NCBI GenBank assembly: GCA_016213755.1
Contig: JACQZT010000130.1
Coordinates: 1-46,296 of the forward strand
Direction: 5' to 3'
DNA length: 46,296 nucleotides
Source of the DNA: Acidobacteriota bacterium
Lineage (GTDB): Bacteria > Acidobacteriota > Terriglobia > Bryobacterales > Bryobacteraceae
Shown here: positions 8,641-15,828 of the stretch, in pieces
How positions within the stretch are numbered: position 1 is the first letter of the stretch
Layout: each line of letters begins with the position of its first letter
Notes under the pieces: generated by a model
The model's database searches: none
Told to the model about the DNA's origin: nothing
The model's input: the letters and a program-made list of their open reading frames with translations, nothing else
Position numbers and translations under genes: made by a program

Positions 8641-9422
8641 GCACCGCGGCGCCCACCCTCACCTACAGCGTCGAAACCAGGGACCTGAATCTCTGGTATG
8701 GCAAGTTTCAGGCGCTCAAGAACATCGGCGTCCGTTACCGGCAGGGCCGCATCACGGGCCTGATCGGGCCGTCGGGCTGCGGCAAGACCACCCTGCTGCG
8801 CTGCTTCAACCGCATCAACGAACGCTACCCCTACGTCAACACCAGCGGCGAGATCCAGATCCTGGGGCAGAACATCTTCGCTTCCGGCGTTTCGCTCATC
8901 GAACTGCGCAAGTCGGTGGGCATGGTGTTCCAGCGCCCCAATCCGCTGCCCATCTCCGTGTACGAAAACGTCGTTTTCGGCTTGCGCGTCCACAGCTCCT
9001 TCGGAAGCCTGAAGCGGCCGGACCTGGACGCCGCGGTGGAGAAGGCGCTGCGCGAGGTGCGCCTGTGGGACGACCTGAAAGACCGTCTGCACACCCGCGC
9101 CACCGCTCTGCAACTGGAGCAGCAGCAGAGGCTCTGCATCGCGCGCCTGCTGCCGTTGAAGCCCGAAGTGATCCTGATGGACGAGCCGTGCTCGGCCCTC
9201 GACAGTGAAGCCACCCTGGGCATCGAGGACCTGATGCTCACCCTGGCCGGCCGCTACACCATCCTCATCGTCACCCACAACATGGCGCAGGCCCGCCGCG
9301 TGAGCCAGGAATGCACGTTCATGCTGATGGGCGAAGTTATCGAACACGCCCGCACCGAGGACCTGTTCCTCACCCCCCAGGATTCGCGCACCGCCGACTA
9401 CATCGAAGGCCGCTACGGCTGA
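8637..9422 (+). CDS. pstB: PstB-like ATPase, subunit 2: intact Walker A/B, Q-loop and His, broken signature motif
   Basis: A 261-residue PstB. Walker A GPSGCGKTT (44-52), Q-loop GMVFQRPNPLP (Gln99), Walker B VILMDEPCSALD (Asp182, Glu183) and switch-His VTHN (His214) all match the PstB consensus. The ABC signature, normally LSGGQQQR, reads LQLEQQQR (158-165), so the two glycines that contact ATP in the partner site are lost. This is the mirror image of the loss in subunit 1. In a head-to-tail dimer, subunit 2 Walker A plus subunit 1 signature forms a full consensus site. Subunit 1 Walker A plus subunit 2 signature forms a degenerate one. It starts within the ATGA overlap at 8637 and is the last gene of the operon. 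Confidence 0.92.
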   Translation: MSTAAPTLTYSVETRDLNLWYGKFQALKNIGVRYRQGRITGLIGPSGCGKTTLLRCFNRINERYPYVNTSGEIQILGQNIFASGVSLIELRKSVGMVFQRPNPLPISVYENVVFGLRVHSSFGSLKRPDLDAAVEKALREVRLWDDLKDRLHTRATALQLEQQQRLCIARLLPLKPEVILMDEPCSALDSEATLGIEDLMLTLAGRYTILIVTHNMAQARRVSQECTFMLMGEVIEHARTEDLFLTPQDSRTADYIEGRYG

Positions 9423-9445
9423 GACAGCTATTTCGTGACGGGATA

Positions 9446-11647
9446 CTATAGGTCGATCGCGACCACCTCGTGATCCAGAATCGACGGGATGGTCAGGCTG
9501 ACAGATCCGTTTGCCTCCTGTGCGCGCGGCGCCTGGCCGCTGACCAGCAGATGCACCTTCTTTGCCTTCCGGCCGTTCGGCAGCCGGATACTCACGTTTT
9601 GCGGCGGCGTGGGGACAAACTCGCGGATGGGGCCTTTCATCATCATCGGATTGGTCAGATTGACCAGGTGGACCGTGAGCGATTCCTTTTGGCGCCAAAT
9701 CGTGACATCCAGTATGCCCGGTCCGGTGACCATGACCGGCCGGGGCTCGTTGGCGGCCCAGTCCACCGCATTGCGCAGCAGCTTCGAGTGGTCCAGGGCC
9801 AGCACTTCCCAGAACGTGCGATCGATGTCCCACGGGAAGTAAACCACGCGCCCCTGGCCCGCCTCCCGCACGTAGAGTTCGGGAATGTCGGTCTTCGGCG
9901 TGCGCGGAAAAACCTCCTCCATGGGGAGATCGGGATACGACGGAATCAGCGTCAGCGGCGGGTTGGGGTAACTGCCGTTGCGCCGCGTGTGGAGGCGCGA
10001 AACGCCGTTGATGATCCGCTCGGCGTCCTCCAGCCCGGCCAGAATCGGATGCCGCTTCCCGGTAGCCGGATCCGTCTCCAGGCGCAGGTAGGAGTTCTGC
10101 ATCCTCGCATCCACTTGGCCGTCGAACGACGCGCCGAAAAGATCGGAAAGCCCAAAGTTCGGCTGCCGGACGCCCCGCTCGTCGTACAGCGAGGTCTCGT
10201 AGGTGGCGACGATGCCGCCGCCGCGCCGGACGAAATCGCGAATCTGGCCGCACTGCCGGCTGGAAAGGGCGGCGATATTTGGAAAGATCAAAACCTTGAA
10301 CCGGTCGATGTGCGCCGGATCGAGGAGCTGATCGTGGACCATCTCGAAGGGGATGCGCGCTTCGATGAGAGCCTGGTAGTAGCCGAGGGTGTGGTCCTCC
10401 AACGCCGGGCGGCCCTGCCCGGGGCGGTAATAGCGCGCGGTCTGCTGCGAGTAGACGATGGCGGCCCGCGCCAGAGGCGCCTCGTTGCGCAGGTAGCGTT
10501 CGTTGCGGTAGTGCCAGGTGTAGATGTCCTCGACCACCTTGAGCCAGCGCCGGTCGTGTAATGTGGCCGCGAATTTCGTGAACCACGGCCGCAGGTCGTT
10601 GGCGATTCCATCCAGCACCCACAGCCGGATTTCGGGGCCGTGCTGAACCGAGTCCTTCCACCGGTAGGGCTCTTCGATGCCCACGCTGAAGATGCCGCCG
10701 ATGGCCTTGCGGCCCATGGTCGAGCGGTACTCCTTGCCGTTCTTCCCGTTGGCCCAGGGGGCCATGAGACCGCGCCGGGCCTGGCGGTCGGCGAACAGCG
10801 TCGGCGCCAGCTCGCCCACGGTTTTCATGTCGAGCTGGCTGGTGGCGCCGCCCCCGCTGTTGGGGATGTAGCGGGCGGCGGGATTGATTTTGCGGATCTC
10901 GGCGTCCCACAGCCGCCAGAGTTCGAACAGCCGCCGCTCGCGCCACTCGTTGTGGGCGCGCCGGGTGCGCTCGTCCAGACTGGCGCTGAGCGGCAGCTCG
11001 AGGCCGGTCGCGGCCTTGAAGTTCCGCCGGCAGTGCTCGCAGTAGCACATGCCGGAGCCCGACCAGCGGTTGCTGAAGATCCCGTCCACCTTGTACAGGG
11101 ACACGATCTCCTTGGTCACCTCGGTCATGAACTCGAAGTTGTAAGGGCCCAGCGCGCAGGTCACCCACAACTCCGGCATGACCATGTGCCGCCGCTTGTT
11201 TCCCGCCGCGTCCACCGCGATCCAGTCCGGATGCGCGTCACAGACGTCCTGGTGCGCCGCGTGCGGATCGGTGCGGGCGATCACCACCATGTTCAGCTTG
11301 CGGCAGCCGGCCACCAGGTCGCCGAACGGATCGCCGTTGCCCAGCCACTGGCTGCAATAGTGCATCGGAATCTTGGTCGGGTAGTAGCACACGCACCCTC
11401 CGGCGCTCAGGCAGGCGGCGTCCGAGTGCGTGCGCTTGAAGTAGTCGAGCCAGAAGCCCAGATCGTACTTTCCGGGATCGTCCTCCACCAGCGTCAACTG
11501 CGCCCAGCGCATGGGCCGGTCGAACCAGCCCTCCGATGCGGGCGCGGCGGAAGCCGCGAGGTTGGCCGGCAGCGCCAGCGAGGTTCCCGCCAGGGCGGCG
11601 TCGCGCAGGAATTCCCTGCGATGGAGGTCGTGGTCGGTGGTGTTCAT
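9446..11647 (-). CDS. Tat-exported glycosidase-like protein with beta-galactosidase trimerisation-type domain
   Basis: A 733-residue secreted protein. A twin-arginine signal (HRREFLRDAALAG) is followed by a TIM-barrel-like region (about 45-330) of the hypothetical glycosyl hydrolase 6 type, with CYCEHCRRNF, SNRWSGSGMCYC and RYIPNSGGG. A class-I-glutamine-amidotransferase-like domain follows (about 380-600, ARAAIVYSQQTARYY ... RRGGGIVATYETSLYDE), as in the beta-galactosidase trimerisation family. A beta-rich tail ends the protein. The substrate is unknown; a carbohydrate role is inferred from fold and neighbours. The ATG at 11647 has AGGGAG 7 bases upstream, better than an in-frame TTG at 11665. 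It converges with pstB (23-base gap), so the two operons end against each other. Confidence 0.72.
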   Translation of the reverse strand: MNTTDHDLHRREFLRDAALAGTSLALPANLAASAAPASEGWFDRPMRWAQLTLVEDDPGKYDLGFWLDYFKRTHSDAACLSAGGCVCYYPTKIPMHYCSQWLGNGDPFGDLVAGCRKLNMVVIARTDPHAAHQDVCDAHPDWIAVDAAGNKRRHMVMPELWVTCALGPYNFEFMTEVTKEIVSLYKVDGIFSNRWSGSGMCYCEHCRRNFKAATGLELPLSASLDERTRRAHNEWRERRLFELWRLWDAEIRKINPAARYIPNSGGGATSQLDMKTVGELAPTLFADRQARRGLMAPWANGKNGKEYRSTMGRKAIGGIFSVGIEEPYRWKDSVQHGPEIRLWVLDGIANDLRPWFTKFAATLHDRRWLKVVEDIYTWHYRNERYLRNEAPLARAAIVYSQQTARYYRPGQGRPALEDHTLGYYQALIEARIPFEMVHDQLLDPAHIDRFKVLIFPNIAALSSRQCGQIRDFVRRGGGIVATYETSLYDERGVRQPNFGLSDLFGASFDGQVDARMQNSYLRLETDPATGKRHPILAGLEDAERIINGVSRLHTRRNGSYPNPPLTLIPSYPDLPMEEVFPRTPKTDIPELYVREAGQGRVVYFPWDIDRTFWEVLALDHSKLLRNAVDWAANEPRPVMVTGPGILDVTIWRQKESLTVHLVNLTNPMMMKGPIREFVPTPPQNVSIRLPNGRKAKKVHLLVSGQAPRAQEANGSVSLTIPSILDHEVVAIDL

Positions 11648-11665
11648 CGGGGTTCTCCCTGTCAA

Positions 11666-11885
11666 GAGCTAAGCTTCAACCCGAGTCACCGTCCGGCGGG
11701 TATCCCTGCTTGCCCAGAGACCACTCAGGCGGAAATCACCAGTATGCCACCTGGCGGATTGTACTGCCTCCCCCAACCAGTGAGTCAAGCCGGGGTTCCG
11801 TTACGGCAGGAATGCCCTCTTTGCGTGAATGTCCCCTTTTCCTAAAGGGATGGGGGGCGGCAGCCGATAGATAGAACGCCTGGCG
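11666..11885. promoter_or_regulatory. Divergent intergenic region between the glycosidase-like gene and the PilZ gene
   Basis: 220 bases with no supported gene. It must carry the start signals for the minus-strand gene; AGGGAG on the minus strand just upstream of 11647 is its ribosome-binding site. It may also carry a promoter for the PilZ gene. I see no clear sigma70 pair or long repeat in it. Confidence 0.4.
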
Positions 11886-12215
11886 ATGCTGCCGACGAAG
11901 GAAAAGCGACGCTATCCTCGGATTCCGCTGGAAGAGCGGGTCGAGATCACCTGGGAAGAGGAGCGAGGCGAACGGTGCTTCACCCGCGGGCGTTGTCTCG
12001 ACGCGTCCGCGTCGGGTCTGCGATTGGAGATCCTGCGCCGGATTCCGGTTCGCAGCTACATCAACTTCCTGTTCGAAACAAGCGGGTTCGGCGGATCCGG
12101 CTGCGTCCGCTTCTGCACCAGCCGGGGAATGAAATACCTGGTGGGGGTGGAATTCACCTCCGGCCTGCTTCTGGACGAGCCGGCCAAGAGACTCACTTCG
12201 AAACGCGGACAATAG
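11886..12215 (+). CDS. Single-domain PilZ protein (c-di-GMP receptor)
   Basis: A 109-residue protein that is almost entirely a PilZ domain. Both c-di-GMP-binding motifs are present: RxxxR at Arg8-Arg12 (RRYPR) and DxSxxG at Asp39-Gly44 (DASASG). It therefore probably binds c-di-GMP and acts on a partner in motility, exopolysaccharide or surface behaviour; no partner gene is adjacent. The Shine-Dalgarno sequence is weak. Its 3' end overlaps the convergent DUF1593 remnant by 23 bases. Confidence 0.8.
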   Translation: MLPTKEKRRYPRIPLEERVEITWEEERGERCFTRGRCLDASASGLRLEILRRIPVRSYINFLFETSGFGGSGCVRFCTSRGMKYLVGVEFTSGLLLDEPAKRLTSKRGQ

Positions 12216-13310
12216 CCCGGCGCCAGGCGCGCAGCGCGGGGACGCCGCTATCGGTCACTTCCAGAATAACGTGCAAATCGGCCGGAGCGGCGACTGCCGG
12301 CGCTGGAAACGCAAGATCCGCCCGCGAGGCCTCGCGCAAGTCCAGCGAGCCTTGCCCTCCGCCCGGCTCCGAGTAGTAGAACCAGCGGTACGAAAGCGTA
12401 TCGCCGTCGGGGTCCGACGAGCCGCGGGCGCTCAAGCGCACCGTCGCTCCGGAAGCGACTGAACGCGTTTGGCCGCCGTTCAGGACCGCCACGGGTGGAT
12501 GGTTGGCTCCCTTGCGACCGGCCGCAACGCACCAGTCCATGCGCGCGGCGAAGTCGTTCTGAAAAGCCTCTCTCCACCGCCAGACGGTAGCGCGCGCATC
12601 CCGCACCGGGCCGACCTGATCCTCCGCGTCGCTGTAAAAGCGGCCCCGCGCGCGCCGGAACCGCCCGCCCCAGCCACCCCAATCGGGATGCTCGGGATCG
12701 CCCAGACCGTTGGGGAGGAAGTAAAACCAGGAAGGGGTGTCGCCTTCCTTGAGCGCGCTGTGCGGGTTGGGCGCGGTCCACGTCTTGGGCGGGTACAGCG
12801 CGCCCAGAGGCCCGCGCCCGGTGCGCACGTTGCGGTCGATCCATGCGCGCGAGGTGAGCGACTCGTCCCCGCCCAGGTACATGCCGCGGTAGGCCGAGAG
12901 CCGGCGGTCCTGCTTGCTATCCAGCGGGAACCATCTGTGTCGCCCCCGGCTCCCAAGTTGGCGACACCGCGCCGCGGGTTTCCGGGCTTCACAACGTTTA
13001 GCAGCGCCTGCGCGGCCGGAAAGCCGGAGGCATGCACGAGCAGGTTGGGGCGCACCTCGCCGTAGGCGGACACGATCTCGCGGATCAGCTCCGGCTTCAC
13101 GACCGCCTCTTTGAGTTCGCCGGGAGTCCCGGAGGCGGAGGCAATCAGCCCCTCGATGTCGAACTCGTTGGAATAGACCATCAGCCGGACCATGGACTGC
13201 TGGTCGTCGGGGTCTCCGCCGATGTCTGTCAGCACCACCAGCCGGGGCCGGGCCGACAGCGCCGCTACGAACAGCAACCCGGCCGCCAGGCCGCGCCAGT
13301 TACAGCTCAA
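12193..13310 (-). pseudogene. DUF1593 (nucleoside-hydrolase-like, cellulose-binding-type) gene broken by an internal deletion
   Basis: Two parts of one family lie in different frames. The 5' part (13310 to about 12915) has a signal peptide and a DUF1593 N-terminus: LVVLTDIGGDPDDQQSMVR, EGLIASASGTPGELKEAV, GDTDGSRWI. The 3' part (about 12930 to 12193) continues as RLSAYRGMYLGGDES, TWTAPNPHSALKEGDTPSW and GLGDPEHPDWGGWGG, then a C-terminal Ig-like domain with DPDGDTLSYRWF. From memory of the family, about 100 residues normally separate GSRW from YRGMY; here only about 15 codons and a frame change lie between them. So about 250-300 bases and the reading frame are lost near 12900-12945. A TTG start overlaps the upstream Gfo/Idh stop. 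It was probably the third gene of the sulfatase-Gfo/Idh operon, and an assembly error is the main alternative. Confidence 0.7.
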
Positions 13311-14412
13311 CTCCGAGTTCCTTCCAGGTCACGACCCTCTCCCGCACCATGGCCTCGTGGCCGAGAATGGAGGTGAGCGCCGCGGTGGCGCCGATGGTGA
13401 TGTCCGCCGGGAGCTTTGCGCCCTTGGTGACCGACTCGTAAAACGCGGCGATGTGAGCGTGCTGCGACTCTTCCTGTTTGGTTGCCAGCACCGTGGGCGT
13501 TCCGCCGCTGCCCAGAGGGTACATCGTCATCGCGGAGATCAGGTCCACCGCGCCCTTGGTTCCGTAAACGTAAACGTACTGGTTCCCGTTCGGCATCCCG
13601 CGGGGATGGAAGACATTCTGGGTGAACGACATCTTCACGCCGCCCGGATACTCGTAGGTGATACTTCCGCAGTCGAAAATCGTGCGGCCGGGAGGGTCGT
13701 TCTTGTACATCAGGATTCCGCCGAAACCGCAGGCCCGCACAGGATGGGCGCCGATCACCCAGTTGCACAGGTCCAGGTTGTGCACCGACTGTTCGATCAG
13801 GTAGCCGCCGCCCTTGGTCACGTCGAAGTACCAGTCGCCGGAAGAGCCGTCATGGGCCAGGTCCGCCGTCGCGTGCCGCTGCGCTTTTACCATGATCACT
13901 TCGCCGATGACCCCTTCCCGGATCTTGCGCACGGCTTCGCCCAGTTGCTTGTAGGAGCGCATCTGCTGCCCGGGTACGAACACCCGGTTCGTGGCGCGGG
14001 CCACGGCCACCAGTTCCCGCACCTGCGCGGCGGTGACGCCGATCGGCTTCTCGCAGTAGACGTGTTTGCCGGCTTTGAGCGCGGCGATGGCCATCTCCGA
14101 GTGCAGGTGCGGCGGTGTGGCGATGTAAACCGCTTCGACGTCCTTCCGCTCGATGACCCGGCGCCAGTCGGTGTACGTCGTCGGGTTGTCCTTGGCCGCC
14201 GTGCTGGCCGCCTTGTCCAGCCGGTCCGGCTTGATGTCGCACAGCGCCACGACCTTGGCGTTGGGCTGTTCGAGCACGCCGCGGAGCAGGTGCGAGCCGC
14301 GGCCGCCGGTGCCGATCACGCCCGTGCCCACGCGGGACGAAACATCCTGGCCAGACGCCACGCGGGCGGCCACGGCCGTGCCGAGAAAGAAATGTCTGCG
14401 ATTCAGATTCAT
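13300..14412 (-). CDS. Tat-exported Gfo/Idh/MocA family oxidoreductase
   Basis: A 370-residue NAD(P)-dependent sugar or inositol oxidoreductase-like protein. It has a twin-arginine signal (NRRHFFLG), a Rossmann dinucleotide motif GVIGTGGRG (about 31-39), the EKP motif Glu121-Lys122-Pro123 whose Lys is catalytic in the family, and a C-terminal beta-sheet domain. Acidobacteria and Planctomycetes carry many exported members whose substrates are mostly unknown; several act on sugars by transient oxidation. The ATG has AGAGGA about 5 bases upstream. The gene is 15 bases downstream of the sulfatase on the same strand, so the two are probably co-transcribed. Confidence 0.85.
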   Translation of the reverse strand: MNLNRRHFFLGTAVAARVASGQDVSSRVGTGVIGTGGRGSHLLRGVLEQPNAKVVALCDIKPDRLDKAASTAAKDNPTTYTDWRRVIERKDVEAVYIATPPHLHSEMAIAALKAGKHVYCEKPIGVTAAQVRELVAVARATNRVFVPGQQMRSYKQLGEAVRKIREGVIGEVIMVKAQRHATADLAHDGSSGDWYFDVTKGGGYLIEQSVHNLDLCNWVIGAHPVRACGFGGILMYKNDPPGRTIFDCGSITYEYPGGVKMSFTQNVFHPRGMPNGNQYVYVYGTKGAVDLISAMTMYPLGSGGTPTVLATKQEESQHAHIAAFYESVTKGAKLPADITIGATAALTSILGHEAMVRERVVTWKELGVEL

Positions 14413-14427
14413 GAATGTCCTCTTCGA

Positions 14428-15795
14428 TCAGGCCGCCGGCTGGTTCGGATAGAACTCCCGCCGGTGCTGTTCGGCGTATCCTTTGAGCCGTGCGGCCACT
14501 TCCGGGTGCTGGTCCAGCACGTTGGTGGTTTCGTTGGGATCCTTCTCCATGTCGAACAGGGAGAGCTCGATCTTCGCCTGGACGTACTTGCCCGCCGAGC
14601 CGTCGTGGCCCGGGGAAGCCAGCGTGCGAAAGGCGTGCGGCAGGTGCAGCTTCCAGCGCCCGTCGCCGCTGATTACGCCTTCGAAGACCGCGCCCGTGCA
14701 GAAGGCGTAATACTCGTGCGGATTCTTCGCGCCGGGCACCCCCCGCACCAGGTCCCACACGTTCAGGCCGTCGATCGGATTCTGGGGCAGCGCGGCGCCG
14801 GCCAGGTGCGCCAGCGTGGGGAGCATGTCGACCGTGCACCAGGCCTTATTTGACACCGTGCCTGCTTTGACCTGGCCCGGGTAGCGCACAATGCAGGCGC
14901 TGCGCGTTCCGCCATCGAAGCCGGTTCCTTTCGCCTCGCGGAAAGGTGTCTTGCCGGCGTGGTTGCCGTAGGAGATCCAGGGCCCGTTGTCGGAGCTGAA
15001 GAACACCAGCGTGTTGTCCTCGACGCCGGCGGCCTTCAGCGCCTTGGTGATCTCCCCCACGGACCAGTCGAGCTCCATCATCACGTCGCCGTACACGCCG
15101 GCGCCGGACTTGCCCTTGAACTTCTCGCTGCGAAAGATCGGCACGTGCGGCATGGAATGCGGAACATAGAGCAGGAACGGGTTGCTCTTGTTGCGGCCGA
15201 TGAAGTCCACGGCATGTTCGGTGTACCAGGTGGTGAGCATGGGCTGTTCCCGCGGGGTCACCCGCTCGATGGTGATCTTGCCGTTGTCCCAGAACTGGAG
15301 CGGAAACTTCTCGTACGCTTTCGGATTTTCGGGGTGAAACTCCCACATGTCGTTGGAGTACATCAGCCCGCACGACTCGTCGAAGCCCCGGGCCGGAGGA
15401 CGCGTGTCGGGCTGGTCGCCGAGGTGCCACTTGCCGTAGACCGCGGTTCGATAACCGCGCGTCTGGAGGACCTGGCCCATGGTGGCGAATTTGGGATCCA
15501 GTCCGCGCGCCCGCGGCGGGTGCGCTCCGAAGACCTTGGTGCGGCCCGGATAACAGCCCGACATCAGCGACGACCGGGAAGCCGAACAGACCGCCTGGGT
15601 CACATAAAAGTTATGGAACGAGCAGCCCTGGCCAGCCAGCCGTTCGACGTTGGGGGTCTGATAGGGCGGGTTTCCGAAGGGATGAAAATCGGAGTAGCCG
15701 GAGTCGTCGAGATAGATGAGAACGAAGTTGGGCGGCCTTTTGCCCGCCATTCCCAGGGCGGCTGCTTTTATGAAATCTCGTCGTGTCGGTGTCAT
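14428..15795 (-). CDS. Exported sulfatase (arylsulfatase A / polysaccharide sulfatase type)
   Basis: A 455-residue type-I sulfatase. A short twin-arginine-type leader (TRRDFIKAAALGMAG) precedes NFVLIYLDD, whose Asp30 and Asp31 are metal ligands. The sulfatase signature is CSASRSSLMSG (70-80). Cys70 would be converted to formylglycine by a formylglycine-generating enzyme; the motif is C-x-A-S-R rather than the commoner C-x-P-S-R. GKWHLGD and SSDNGPW are further active-site segments. It removes sulfate esters, most likely from a polysaccharide given the adjacent Gfo/Idh and heparinase-like genes. It is the first gene of the minus-strand operon and starts only 33 bases from the divergent heparinase-like gene. 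Confidence 0.9.
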   Translation of the reverse strand: MTPTRRDFIKAAALGMAGKRPPNFVLIYLDDSGYSDFHPFGNPPYQTPNVERLAGQGCSFHNFYVTQAVCSASRSSLMSGCYPGRTKVFGAHPPRARGLDPKFATMGQVLQTRGYRTAVYGKWHLGDQPDTRPPARGFDESCGLMYSNDMWEFHPENPKAYEKFPLQFWDNGKITIERVTPREQPMLTTWYTEHAVDFIGRNKSNPFLLYVPHSMPHVPIFRSEKFKGKSGAGVYGDVMMELDWSVGEITKALKAAGVEDNTLVFFSSDNGPWISYGNHAGKTPFREAKGTGFDGGTRSACIVRYPGQVKAGTVSNKAWCTVDMLPTLAHLAGAALPQNPIDGLNVWDLVRGVPGAKNPHEYYAFCTGAVFEGVISGDGRWKLHLPHAFRTLASPGHDGSAGKYVQAKIELSLFDMEKDPNETTNVLDQHPEVAARLKGYAEQHRREFYPNQPAA

Positions 15796-15828
15796 CTCGA
15801 ACCTACCTTATCATTGCGGGGGAGGTTC
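15796..15828. promoter_or_regulatory. 33-base divergent gap between the sulfatase and heparinase-like operons
   Basis: Only 33 bases separate two divergent start codons. They contain GGGGGAGG (15817-15824), a strong ribosome-binding site 4-5 bases before the plus-strand GTG, and a weaker AAGG/TAGG on the minus strand. There is no room for two conventional promoters, so at least one must lie inside the opposite gene. That arrangement favours joint regulation. Confidence 0.5.
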
